NCBI GenBank assembly: GCA_039807745.1
Contig: JBDHRV010000021.1
Location: 1 to 32,037 of the forward strand
Origin: JAEUMW01 sp039807745
GTDB taxonomy: Bacteria; Pseudomonadota; Gammaproteobacteria; Burkholderiales; JAEUMW01
Direction: 5' to 3'
DNA length: 32,037 bases
The notes under the pieces were generated by a model. It saw only the letters and a list, made by a program, of their open reading frames with translations. It did no database searches and had not been told where the DNA came from. Position numbers and translations under genes: made by a program. Shown in pieces: positions 22,708 through 30,766 of the stretch; the first letter of the stretch is position 1, and each line of letters opens with the position of its first letter.

Positions 22708-22723
22708 TCACAATATCTTGTGC
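22708..22723. promoter_or_regulatory. NrdR-like box 1
   Basis: TCACAATATCTTGTGC matches the palindromic NrdR consensus (ACACAATATATTGTGT type) at most positions. It overlaps the candidate -10 of nrdA, 76 nt upstream of the start codon, a position suited to repression. NrdR is the (d)ATP-sensing repressor of ribonucleotide reductase genes. Confidence 0.8.
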
Positions 22724-22740
22724 ATTAGGTCCGCCCGCAA
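22712..22740 (-). promoter_or_regulatory. Candidate sigma-70 promoter of nrdAB
   Basis: Leftward TTGCGG (22735-22740), 17-bp spacer, GATATT (22712-22717). The hexamers are moderate (four of six each), but the -10 lies inside NrdR box 1, as expected for a repressed promoter. Confidence 0.5.
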
Positions 22741-22753
22741 CGGCAACCGTTGC
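22737..22753. repeat. 17-bp perfect palindrome between the NrdR boxes
   Basis: GCAACGG-CAA-CCGTTGC has 7-bp perfect arms and a 3-bp centre. It lies between the two NrdR-like boxes and overlaps the candidate -35 of nrdA. No known regulator site was recognised. Confidence 0.55.
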
Positions 22754-22759
22754 AAGAGC

Positions 22760-22775
22760 GTACAACATATTGTGA
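22760..22775. promoter_or_regulatory. NrdR-like box 2
   Basis: GTACAACATATTGTGA matches the same consensus at about 12 of 16 positions. It starts 52 bp from box 1, about five helical turns, so both boxes face the same side of the DNA. NrdR boxes normally occur in such phased pairs. Confidence 0.75.
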
Positions 22776-23023
22776 TATGCGGGTCCAAGTGCCACTAATT
22801 CTAGTAACGAGAATTCACGCACGCAAGCATTTTTTCTGACATCCGCCGCAACTTCGATGTGCGGTCCGGCGAGGCCGACGAATGGGGCGCGACGTGGCCG
22901 GGCGCATGGGAAGTGCGATCGCCGTCAGCCGCCGGAATGCCGATGAGAATCGCCGCCGCACGGTGGCCCGATGCAGGCCGCAGTCGACCGCTGCGACGCG
23001 TCGCGCGCCGTCGGCCCCGCGAT
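22776..23023. other. Gap between the nrdA control region and ampD
   Basis: No protein or RNA gene is supported here. The sequence is ordinary GC-rich DNA apart from a short AT patch near 22830. No clear terminator for the leftward ampD gene was found. Confidence 0.5.
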
Positions 23024-23593
23024 TCAAGCGCCCTGCGTCACCAGCGCGCGGTAGCGCGTCCAGTCGAAGCAGGGGCCGGGATCCGACTTGCGGCCAGGCG
23101 CGATGTCCGCGTGGCCGACGACATCGCCGATCGGATAGACCCCTTGCAGCGCGCGCGTCAAGCGGGCCAAAACCCGGTACTGCGCGGCGGTGAAAGGTGT
23201 TTCGTCGGTGCCTTCGAGCTCGACGCCGACCGAGAAGTCGTTGCACCGCGCGCGGCCTTTCCAGCTCGAGATGCCCGCGTGCCACGCCCGCTTCGAAGCG
23301 GGCACGAACTGGATCAGCTCGCCGCGGCGCCGAACGAAGAAATGGGCCGACACCCGCAGCCCGGCCAGCCCCGCGAAGTAGGGATGTGCCGACAGGTCGA
23401 GGCGGTTCGTGAAGAGATCGGCGACGGCATTGCCGGCAAAGCGCCCCGGCGGCAGGCTGATGGCGTGGACGACGAGCAGGGTCACCGGCTCACCGGCCGG
23501 TCGCTCGTCGTGATTGGGGGAAGCGAGAAACCGTGCCGCCGGCAGTCTGCCCTGCGCATCGAACGACCACGCCCTTGCGGCGCGACGGCTCAT
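23024..23593 (-). CDS. ampD: 1,6-anhydro-N-acetylmuramyl-L-alanine amidase AmpD
   Basis: 189 residues from the ATG at 23593, close to E. coli AmpD (183); a GTG at 23626 is less likely. The Amidase_2 fold shows zinc ligands H43 (LLVVHAISLP), H161 (VVGHADIAPGRK) and D171 (SDPGP), plus E126 in GVELEGTD. The DVVGHADIAPGRKSDPGP segment is the AmpD hallmark. It is a cytoplasmic enzyme that removes the peptide from anhydro-muropeptides during cell-wall recycling; where an ampR/ampC system exists its loss induces beta-lactamase. No signal peptide is seen. It lies 48 nt after pilR, probably in the same transcript. Confidence 0.95.
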   Translation of the reverse strand: MSRRAARAWSFDAQGRLPAARFLASPNHDERPAGEPVTLLVVHAISLPPGRFAGNAVADLFTNRLDLSAHPYFAGLAGLRVSAHFFVRRRGELIQFVPASKRAWHAGISSWKGRARCNDFSVGVELEGTDETPFTAAQYRVLARLTRALQGVYPIGDVVGHADIAPGRKSDPGPCFDWTRYRALVTQGA

Positions 23594-23641
23594 CGGAAGC
23601 GAGCTGCGTGACGAAGCCGCACGCACGCTTCGCGCGCGCCG

Positions 23642-25024
23642 TCAGTTGATGCCAAGACGCTCCATGCGGTAGCGCAGCGCCCGGAAGGTGATGCCGAGGA
23701 GCTTCGCCGCTGCGGTGCGGTTGTACCGCGTCTTCTCCAGCGCTTCGAGGATCGCCGCCTTCTCCACCTCGTCGAGATACTCCTGCAGCGGCGCCTTGCC
23801 GGCCGGCGTCGCCCCTGCCGTGGCGGCCGGAGCCGGGCTGGCCGTCTCGTCCGCCTTGAGCACTTCGCTGGGCGGCGTCAACTGCAGGTCGTCGAGTCGG
23901 ATCACGTTCTCCGAGCACAGGGCGAGCGCGCGCTCCAGAATGTTCTCCAGCTCGCGCACGTTGCCGGGGAAGTCGTAGCGCACGAGGGCCGCCACCGCAT
24001 CCTTGTCGATCTGCACGTCGGTGCGGCCCTGCGCACGGGCGAGCTTCTGCAGCACCGCGCCGGTCAATAGCGGGATATCTTCCAGCATTTCCCGCAGCGG
24101 CGGCATCTTGAGCTCGATCACGGCGAGCCGGTAGTAAAGATCATGCCGAAACTTGCCGCCTTCCACGAGATCGGAGAGCGACTTGTGGGTCGCGCTGATG
24201 ATGCGCACGTCGGCCGGGTCCTCCTGCGTCGAGCCCACTTTGCGCACCTTCTTCTCTTGAATGGCGCGCAGCAGCTTCACCTGCATCAGCAGCGGCAGAT
24301 CGGCGACCTCGTCCAGAAACAGGGTGCCGCCGGAAGCTGCCTGAAAGAACCCGTCACGATCCTGGTCCGCGCCGGTGAAGGCACCGCGCCGATAGCCGAA
24401 GAATTCGCTCTCCATCAGCGTCTCGGGAATCGCGCCGCAGTTCACCGGAATGAAGCGCTTCTCGCGCCGCGCGCTCTTCTCGTGAATGAGCCGCGCCGCC
24501 AGTTCCTTGCCGCTGCCCGACTCGCCCGAGATGTAGACCGGGGCTTCGCTGCGGCCGAGCTTTTCCACCAGCGTACGCACCTGCTGGATGGCATGCGAGT
24601 CCCCGAGCAACGAGCTGCCGCCTTCCGCGGATTTCGCGGCGGGTCCCTGCGGCAGACTCAAGGCCGACTTCACCAGTGTGCGCAACTGCTCGAGGGACAC
24701 CGGCTTCGCGACGTAGTCGAACGCGCCCGCCTTCAGCGCGGCGACCGCGTTCTCGGTATTGCCGTGGGCGGTGATCACGGCCACCGGCAGATCGGCGCAG
24801 TGCTGGCTGATGTGCTTCACGACGTCGATCCCGGTGCCGTCCGGCAATCGCATGTCGGTCAGGCACAGATCATAGGTTTGCGCTTGAAGGCGTTCGATTG
24901 CCTCCTTGACGGAGGAAGCGCGCTCGACCTCGAGCCCCATGCGCAAGAGCGTAAGCTCGAGCAGCTCGAGGATGTCGGCCTCGTCGTCGACGATCAGTAC
25001 CGTGCGCGACACGGCACCATCCAT
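23642..25024 (-). CDS. pilR: Sigma-54-dependent response regulator PilR
   Basis: 460 residues from the ATG at 25024 with AAGGG just upstream; it begins 14 nt after pilS. The receiver domain (about 8-122) has D13/D14, phospho-acceptor D57 and K107. The AAA+ domain has Walker A GESGSGKE (167-174), GAFTGA (214-219) for sigma-54 contact and Walker B GGTLFLDE (232-239). A Fis-type helix-turn-helix closes the protein (RTAAAKLLGITFRALRYRM). It is an NtrC-type activator. The pairing with a six-helix PilS kinase identifies it as PilR, the activator of pilin (pilA) transcription. No pil structural genes are in the window. Confidence 0.93.
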   Translation of the reverse strand: MDGAVSRTVLIVDDEADILELLELTLLRMGLEVERASSVKEAIERLQAQTYDLCLTDMRLPDGTGIDVVKHISQHCADLPVAVITAHGNTENAVAALKAGAFDYVAKPVSLEQLRTLVKSALSLPQGPAAKSAEGGSSLLGDSHAIQQVRTLVEKLGRSEAPVYISGESGSGKELAARLIHEKSARREKRFIPVNCGAIPETLMESEFFGYRRGAFTGADQDRDGFFQAASGGTLFLDEVADLPLLMQVKLLRAIQEKKVRKVGSTQEDPADVRIISATHKSLSDLVEGGKFRHDLYYRLAVIELKMPPLREMLEDIPLLTGAVLQKLARAQGRTDVQIDKDAVAALVRYDFPGNVRELENILERALALCSENVIRLDDLQLTPPSEVLKADETASPAPAATAGATPAGKAPLQEYLDEVEKAAILEALEKTRYNRTAAAKLLGITFRALRYRMERLGIN

Positions 25025-25038
25025 GCGGCCCTTGCGTC

Positions 25039-26655
25039 TCAAGTGTTCGCCCTCTTGCAGAGAATAGTGAATTGCGCGCCGCCCGCCGGCGCATCTGAAT
25101 AGTACAGACTCGCGCCGTTGGCCTGGCACACCTCACGCGCGATGTAGAGTCCGAGCCCGGTCCCGCTCACGGCGGTCGTGAAGAACGGTTCGAAGAGCTG
25201 GCTGATCAGGTTCTTCGGCACCCCCGGACCATCGTCGATCACGTCCAATCTTACAATATTCGCATTGTGCCCCTGCCCGACCAGCACGCGGATGCTTCCT
25301 TCCTTGCGCTGGCAGTGGCGCAGTGCGTTGCGCGAGAGGTTCCACATCACCTGATTGAGGTGCGACCGGTCGAAGGCGACCGCGTACCGGTCGGGAAGGT
25401 CGATGGCGAAGATGGTCGGACTGATCTTTTCGATCGCGCTGAACTGCTCGACGAAGGTGTCGAGATAGGCGCCGACATCGAAATTTTCCTTGAGTGCGCG
25501 GTCACGACGGTTGAGCTTGAGCACGTCCTGCACCATGCGGTCGAGGCGCTGGGCGTTGTCGTGGATGATCTGCAGCAGCCGCGTCTGCGTCGGCGTGAGC
25601 TGCGGCTCCTCCTGCAGCAGCTCAGTGGCGTGGTTGATCGCCGACAGCGGGTTGCGGATCTCGTGCGCGATATTGGCGGTCAGGCGCCCGAGTGACGCGA
25701 GCTTGAGCTGCTGCGCCTGGTTTTGTACCCGGCCCAGATCCTCGAGGAAGATCACCGCCCCCAGATAATCGGTCCGTCCCACGCGCACGAAGCGCACGCT
25801 CGCCTCATTCTGAGGGTCGACGCTCGCAATCGGCTCCACGGTATGACCCGGGTCCGCCCGCCAGCGCGCGAGCTGATGCCCCAGCGCGGGAGCATAGTCG
25901 GACAACAGCACGTCACGCCGGCCCTTCGGCATCGGGCCGAGCAGCTCCTCGGCCTGGCCGTTGTATTGACGGATGATGCCCTGTGCATCCACCACCAGCA
26001 CGCCGTCCTGCATGTCCTGGATCACGAGCTGATTCACCTGCGCCAGGTTTGCGAGGTCGAATCCGCGCTGGGCAGCGAGTTCCTCGCTCTCGAGCGTCCA
26101 CCGCGCCAGGGTGTGCGCGAGCCACGCCGTGGCGAAGTAGCCGATGCTCAAGAGCCCGGCCTGAACCAGCTGAGCGAGCGGCGCATCATGGCTCGCGACG
26201 GCGAACGCCTGTGCCCCGAGGACGGCAATGCTGGCGAGCGCGGCGTGGAACAGGGTGAGCCGCCCGCGCCCGATCAGGCCGCCGGCCGCAAGCGAGGCCA
26301 GCAACAACAGCCCGAGTCCGCTCGAGATGCCGCCGCTCGCGAGCATGAGCAGGATGATGAAGACGATGTCGCACGTCACCTGCAACAGGAGCTGCATGCT
26401 GAAACCCGGGACACGCGTGCTCACCGCGACGAAGCAGATGGCGGAGAAGAGCACGTACAAGCCGGAGACGTACGTGTAGAGGACGGGGTGGGTGGAGCCG
26501 AACGGCAGCTCGGGTGCGAGCAGCAGCGGCGTCACCGCGAGAATCAGCGCGAGCGCGCAGCGGTAGATGTTGAAGTACAGCAGCGAACGCCAGTAATGCT
26601 CTGGCTGTTCCGCGCTATGCGAGCCCAGGCCGACCTCGGCGGGAATGGAAGTCAT
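25039..26655 (-). CDS. pilS: Sensor histidine kinase PilS
   Basis: 538 residues. Six hydrophobic helices occupy about 25-185, then a PAS domain (about 205-310, MQDGVLVVDAQGIIRQYN), then the kinase core. The H-box is NIAHEIRNPLSAI with the phosphorylated H331; the N-box is NLSRNAL; the ATP lid has DDGPGVP and GTGLGLYIA. The six-helix plus PAS layout matches PilS of Pseudomonas and betaproteobacteria. In Pseudomonas PilS monitors pilin levels in the membrane and controls PilR. The next gene, pilR, follows after 14 nt. The kinase appears complete and active. Confidence 0.93.
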   Translation of the reverse strand: MTSIPAEVGLGSHSAEQPEHYWRSLLYFNIYRCALALILAVTPLLLAPELPFGSTHPVLYTYVSGLYVLFSAICFVAVSTRVPGFSMQLLLQVTCDIVFIILLMLASGGISSGLGLLLLASLAAGGLIGRGRLTLFHAALASIAVLGAQAFAVASHDAPLAQLVQAGLLSIGYFATAWLAHTLARWTLESEELAAQRGFDLANLAQVNQLVIQDMQDGVLVVDAQGIIRQYNGQAEELLGPMPKGRRDVLLSDYAPALGHQLARWRADPGHTVEPIASVDPQNEASVRFVRVGRTDYLGAVIFLEDLGRVQNQAQQLKLASLGRLTANIAHEIRNPLSAINHATELLQEEPQLTPTQTRLLQIIHDNAQRLDRMVQDVLKLNRRDRALKENFDVGAYLDTFVEQFSAIEKISPTIFAIDLPDRYAVAFDRSHLNQVMWNLSRNALRHCQRKEGSIRVLVGQGHNANIVRLDVIDDGPGVPKNLISQLFEPFFTTAVSGTGLGLYIAREVCQANGASLYYSDAPAGGAQFTILCKRANT

Positions 26656-26667
26656 GGGCGCCGAGCG

Positions 26668-26889
26668 CTAGATCTGGTGCAAGCGGCGGTGCTCGGCCGA
26701 ACAATAGAAGCGACCCGCGCTCTCCACGCTTTCGCTGCGCGGAAGATGCATGCCGCACTGGGCACAGCGCACCATGTCCTCGATCTCGGCCCGCGGCGCC
26801 GGCCGCGCACCGTCCAGGCTGCGCCGATAGCGCCTGATCAGCCAGAACACGAGCGCGACGATCGCCAATAAGAGTAAAAGCCGGGGCAA
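26668..26889 (-). CDS. PP0621 family small membrane protein with Cys motif
   Basis: About 73 residues. One N-terminal helix (LPRLLLLLAIVALVFWLI) is followed by a basic segment and a small putative metal-binding module: MVRCAQCGMHLPRSE and FYCSAEHRRL. The Cys-x2-Cys and Cys-x3-His pattern suits a single zinc. This matches the PP0621-type family found upstream of pilS in Pseudomonas and betaproteobacteria. No ATG exists near the helix; a TTG at 26889 with AGG 7 nt upstream is my best start, but it is uncertain. It ends 12 nt before pilS on the same strand, so a link to pilus signalling is suggested by context only. Confidence 0.72.
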   Translation of the reverse strand: MPRLLLLLAIVALVFWLIRRYRRSLDGARPAPRAEIEDMVRCAQCGMHLPRSESVESAGRFYCSAEHRRLHQI

Positions 26890-27055
26890 GTCCGGGCCTA
26901 CTGCAAGGGAATTCAGAACCCGTGGAGAATACAGAAAATCCCCCGCCGGGTCACGACACGCTCTCGCGTCGGCAAGACTGTTGTCGTACGCGCTGCGGGT
27001 CGAATTCGACCCGCAGCTGGTCAGGATTCGCTCGCTGCCTGTACTATCGCCGTCT

Positions 27056-27799
27056 GTGACCGTCGCCCGCCCGCCGCCCCGCCATCTCTCGCTCCTGAGC
27101 ACTTTGCTACTTGCGCTGGCGGGCTCCGCAGGTTATGTCGATGCAGTCGGATATCTCGCTTTCGAGCAAATCTTCGTCGCCAACATGACCGGCAACAGCG
27201 TGCTGCTCGGCATCGCTGCAGTGGAAGGCCATACGGACGCAACGCTGCGCTCCGTGCTCGCGCTGGCCGGCTTCATCGTCGGCGCGGCCCTGGGCACCAC
27301 GTTGACCGACGCGCGCCAGACCCAAGGGCTGTGGCCCGCTCTCGTCACTGTCGCGCTCGCGATCGAAGGCGCCGTACTGATGGCGGTCGCCATCAGCTGG
27401 GCGCTGCTGCCGCACGGCACCGTGGCGACGCTCTCCGTCTTCATCGTGGGCACTGCGATCGCGATGGGACTGCAGAGCGCGGCCGCACGCAAGCTCGCGG
27501 TGCCCGGCGTGTCGACGGTGGTACTCACCGGCACCCTGACCTCGCTGGTCGCGCGCGCGGTGGCGCATGTCCGCCACCGGAAGTGGACCGATCCGGCACC
27601 GAAGGATCCGACCAAGGGACCCGCCATCCTGTTCGGCGTGTGGGCCGCCTACGTGGTCGGCGCCGGGCTCGGGGCATGGTTCACTCACATGCATCCGCGG
27701 GTCGTCATCGTGCCGCCGGCCGCGCTCGTTTCACTCGTCGCGCTCGCGGCGCTGCGCACATTTCACCGACTCGAGGGGAACGGGCATGCCGGCCGATGA
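27056..27799 (+). CDS. YoaK/DUF1275 family membrane protein
   Basis: 247 residues from a GTG at 27056. About six membrane helices; the N-terminal GSAGYVDAVGYL and FVANMTGNSVLLG segments are the DUF1275 signature. The family is widespread and its transport or enzymatic function is unknown. No Shine-Dalgarno site precedes the GTG; a TACTAT -10-like hexamer lies 8 nt upstream, so the mRNA may be nearly leaderless. Its last 14 nt overlap the MASE1-PAS gene, the first of two overlaps that bind three genes into one operon. Confidence 0.85.
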   Translation: MTVARPPPRHLSLLSTLLLALAGSAGYVDAVGYLAFEQIFVANMTGNSVLLGIAAVEGHTDATLRSVLALAGFIVGAALGTTLTDARQTQGLWPALVTVALAIEGAVLMAVAISWALLPHGTVATLSVFIVGTAIAMGLQSAAARKLAVPGVSTVVLTGTLTSLVARAVAHVRHRKWTDPAPKDPTKGPAILFGVWAAYVVGAGLGAWFTHMHPRVVIVPPAALVSLVALAALRTFHRLEGNGHAGR

Positions 27800-29114
27800 G
27801 GAAGCCACGTCGGGTTATCCGCTCATCCTGCGGGCAGGGCTCGCCGGGCTCGCCTATCTGGCGGCGTTGCTCCTGTCCTACTACTTCGGCGGCGGCTTCG
27901 ACCAGGAAGCGAACATCTGGCTCGCGAGCGGCGTGGCGATCGGCGTGCTGGTGCTGGCGCCACCCGCGCATTGGTCCGCCTACCTCGCCGCCCTCGGGCT
28001 CGCCGCCTTGATCGGCAATCTGGCAAGCGGTGCATCCTGGCTCGCGTCCCTCGTTTATGCGGTCGAGGAGCTGGTCGTCGCCGCGCCGATCGCCTGGCTG
28101 CTGCGGCGCCTGCTCGGGCCGGCGCCGCGTCTCGATGACGTCGGCAAAGTCTGGATCTTCGCCGGCATCGGCGCCCTGGGCAGCGCGGTGCTGAGCTGGG
28201 CCATCGCGCTGCTCGCCTACGCCGTGCTGGGCCTGCCGAGCCCGGCCGGTCAGTGGCGCCTGTGGATCGTGTCGGGCACCGTCGGCACGCTGGTGGTGAC
28301 GCCGCTCCTCTTCGCCTGGGCCGGTCTGCGGGCGAAGCGCTCCGGCGGGCCGACGATGGCCGACTTCGCCCTCGGCGGCACGTTCGTGCTGCTCATGGTG
28401 ACGGCAGCGCTCTTCGTCTTCCGCGGCGATCCGACGGCACGCTTCTCCGGCAGCGTAGGCTTCGGCCTCACGTATCTCCCCATGATCTTCCTGGTGCTCG
28501 GAGCGCTCGTCTGGGGTGCGCGCGGCGCAACGCTCGCCACCTTCGTGCTCGCCGCGATCGCAGTGCTGCACACCGAGCGCGGCGAAGGTCCTTTCGGCGG
28601 CATGGAGGGATTGTTCCTGGGCGAGGGCACTCTGGAAGTCCAGGGCTACGTTGCCGCTGCGGCACTGCTCACGCTCATGGTCACGGCGCTCCACGGCAGC
28701 CGCCAGCGGGCGCTGCAGGAGGCCGCGGCGTGGCGCGTGCGCTACGAAGCCGTCATGGCCGCGAACGACCAGCTCCTGTTCGAACTCGATCCCGTCTCCG
28801 GCCGGATCGACTGGGCGGGCGACACGCAACGACTGCTCGGCTTGGCGTCGGGGCAGATCGACACGCTCGCCGCCTACCTCGATCGCGTGCATCCGGACGA
28901 TCGCGACACGCTGCGCGGCACCTTCGCCGCGCTCGGCCGCGGCCTCGACGCGCACCTGCCCGCCGGGCACCGGATCGTGGCAACGGCCGGGCCGGAGAAA
29001 GCCTTTACCGGCGAGGCGACCGCCATCCTCGACTTCGACGACACCGTGCACCGCATCGTGGGCTTCCTGCAACCGCGCCGCGACAGCGATCGCGCCCCCG
29101 CCGCCGCCCCATGA
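27786..29114 (+). CDS. MASE1 membrane sensor with PAS domain and no output domain
   Basis: 442 residues, with GAGGGG before the ATG, overlapping the DUF1275 gene by 14 nt. Eight or so helices (about 12-305) form a MASE1 sensor; the ANIWLASGVAIGVLVLAP segment (42-59) is its hallmark. A short linker (306-320) leads to a PAS fold at about 320-430 (LLFELDPVSGRIDWAGDTQRLLG, DRVHPDDRDTLRG). The protein stops there. MASE1 proteins normally continue into a histidine kinase, GGDEF or EAL domain; none is present, and the gene ends in an ATGA overlap with the hydrolase gene. It may signal through a partner. There is no sign of frameshift, since the next gene uses another frame with its own complete domain. 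Confidence 0.85.
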   Translation: MPADEEATSGYPLILRAGLAGLAYLAALLLSYYFGGGFDQEANIWLASGVAIGVLVLAPPAHWSAYLAALGLAALIGNLASGASWLASLVYAVEELVVAAPIAWLLRRLLGPAPRLDDVGKVWIFAGIGALGSAVLSWAIALLAYAVLGLPSPAGQWRLWIVSGTVGTLVVTPLLFAWAGLRAKRSGGPTMADFALGGTFVLLMVTAALFVFRGDPTARFSGSVGFGLTYLPMIFLVLGALVWGARGATLATFVLAAIAVLHTERGEGPFGGMEGLFLGEGTLEVQGYVAAAALLTLMVTALHGSRQRALQEAAAWRVRYEAVMAANDQLLFELDPVSGRIDWAGDTQRLLGLASGQIDTLAAYLDRVHPDDRDTLRGTFAALGRGLDAHLPAGHRIVATAGPEKAFTGEATAILDFDDTVHRIVGFLQPRRDSDRAPAAAP

Positions 29115-30388
29115 CCGAGCGTGACGTCATCGATGCGGCGCCCGCGGGACGCGCCGGCGTGTTCCTCATCCACGGCCTCGGGGGCACCGAGTACGACCTG
29201 GGGTCGATGCACAAGCGGCTCAAGATGTCGGGCTTCATCACCCACTCGCTCACGCTGCCGGGACACGGCACTCGCCCCGAGGATCTGCTACGCGTGACGG
29301 TCGACGACTGGCTCGACGCCTGCCGTGCCCGCTATCGCGAGCTCGCGGGCCAGTTCGAGACCCTGCACGTCATGGGCATGTGCATGGGGTCGCTGCTCGC
29401 CGTCGAGGTGGCGAAGCAGGAGCAGCACGGCAAGGGTCGGCTGGTCGTACTCGCGCCGCCGATCTTCCTCGACGGCTGGGCGACCCCGTGGTATCGCGAT
29501 CTGCGCCATCTCCTCTATTGGCTGCCAACCGTACCGCGACGCATGCGGGTCGAGGAGGAGGATCCCTACGGCATCAAGAACGAGCAGTTGCGGGGCATCG
29601 TGAAGGCGAAGTTCGAGCGCAACGACGGCTTTCACTACCGCTGGGTGCCGCTGCACTGCGTGCGCGAGGTGGACCGCCTGCGCAAGCTCGTCACCACCGA
29701 TCTCCAACGCGTGCCCTGCCAGACCCTGGTGGTGCATGCGCGCGAAGACGAGCTGACGAGCCTGCGCTCGGCGAACTTCCTGGTGCGCGGCATCGGCGGC
29801 GATCGCGCGCGCATGGTGGTGCTGGAGGACAGCTACCACATGATCTGCATCGACAACGACCGTGAGCTCGTCGCCCGCCACGTCCTCGAATTCTTCGGTG
29901 TGCCGCCGGTGGAAGCGGGCCAGTTGAGCGACGACCCGAAGATGTCCGCGGAAGCGCTGCGGGTCCTCGTCGCGAAGGTGTGCGCGGTGCTCGCAGCGGG
30001 CGCCTGGCGCGACCTGCCGCCGCTTGGCATTCCCGACCTGCGCTGGTATCAGCCGGGCCGCAACCGACTGTCCGGCATCCACCGCGGCGGCAAGCCGCTG
30101 CGCCGCTTTCTGGCGGAGATTCAGTCCGGTGCGGACAGCGCGCGCTTCGGTGCGTTCGGCACCATCGTGCTCAATCGCGGCGTCGCGCTCGTGCCGGCGT
30201 CCTGGATCGCTCGCCGCGGTGACGCCGAGCTCGCGTCCCAGGGCGCGCTCATGATCGCGATGCACGCCGATCGGGTGTACGAGCTGCGCTGGTTTCCGGA
30301 CGAAGAAGCGATCGAGGATGCCTTCTGGGGCGAGGCCGCGGAACCTGCGCCGATACCGGCGCAAACCGCTTCGACGGTTGCCACGTGA
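29111..30388 (+). CDS. Alpha/beta hydrolase with Cys nucleophile position and C-terminal NTF2-like domain
   Basis: 425 residues, translationally coupled to the MASE1-PAS gene by a 4-nt ATGA overlap. The N-terminal alpha/beta hydrolase (about 12-262) resembles monoglyceride lipase/carboxylesterase types: HGLGGTEYDLGSM for the oxyanion loop and LPGHGTRPED. The nucleophile elbow reads GMCMG, so the usual serine is C91; candidate acid D213 (AREDELTS) and base H243 (SYHMICID) are in place. Cys nucleophiles are known in dienelactone hydrolases but are unusual for this type. Residues about 285-410 form an extra domain, possibly NTF2/SnoaL-like (LRWYQPGRNRLSGIHRGGKPL). There is no signal peptide. The substrate is unknown. 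Confidence 0.83.
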   Translation: MTERDVIDAAPAGRAGVFLIHGLGGTEYDLGSMHKRLKMSGFITHSLTLPGHGTRPEDLLRVTVDDWLDACRARYRELAGQFETLHVMGMCMGSLLAVEVAKQEQHGKGRLVVLAPPIFLDGWATPWYRDLRHLLYWLPTVPRRMRVEEEDPYGIKNEQLRGIVKAKFERNDGFHYRWVPLHCVREVDRLRKLVTTDLQRVPCQTLVVHAREDELTSLRSANFLVRGIGGDRARMVVLEDSYHMICIDNDRELVARHVLEFFGVPPVEAGQLSDDPKMSAEALRVLVAKVCAVLAAGAWRDLPPLGIPDLRWYQPGRNRLSGIHRGGKPLRRFLAEIQSGADSARFGAFGTIVLNRGVALVPASWIARRGDAELASQGALMIAMHADRVYELRWFPDEEAIEDAFWGEAAEPAPIPAQTASTVAT

Positions 30389-30416
30389 GCCTCGGCTCGG
30401 CCTCGATCGCGCGCGA

Positions 30417-30695
30417 TCAGCGCCGCGGCGACTCGTCGTCGCGGATCACCTCGCCTTCGATCACATGCCCGCCCGGTGGCCGTTCGCGCATCTGGCGGCG
30501 CAACTCGCGCGTCTTCCACCACAAGTAGCCGCCGATCACGAGCGCCCCGGCGAGCGCGATGGCGAAGACCACCACCGAGACCATGAAGGCGGCGATCAGC
30601 AGCGCGGCACCGACGGCGAACGCGACGAGCCGCCCCAGCAGGCCCGGCGCGCGCATGGGCGGTCCGGTCAATCCTGGTCGTGGGTCCGTGTCCAT
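30417..30695 (-). CDS. Small hypothetical membrane protein
   Basis: 92 residues. One long hydrophobic region (about 19-58, possibly two helices) is followed by a basic stretch and the C-terminal motif GHVIEGEVIRDD. I recall this VIEGEVIR ending from short uncharacterised membrane proteins of betaproteobacteria, but no function is known. TAGGT before the ATG is a weak ribosome site. It is convergent with the hydrolase gene (28-nt gap) and divergent from the methyltransferase gene. Confidence 0.65.
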   Translation of the reverse strand: MDTDPRPGLTGPPMRAPGLLGRLVAFAVGAALLIAAFMVSVVVFAIALAGALVIGGYLWWKTRELRRQMRERPPGGHVIEGEVIRDDESPRR

Positions 30696-30766
30696 ACGAC
30701 CTACAGTCTACGCGACGGTGCGCACACGATGAAGGCGATCGCAACGCGCAGCCGAGGGCGGACAAC

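Noticed and set aside
21115..22728. 537-codon rightward frame opposite nrdA
   Set aside because: Antisense to nrdA, whose catalytic cysteines and ATP-cones are unambiguous; the frame has no recognisable domain.
22815..23285. Leftward frame between nrdA and ampD
   Set aside because: Arg-rich shadow overlapping the ampD 3' half in another frame; no ribosome site or domain.
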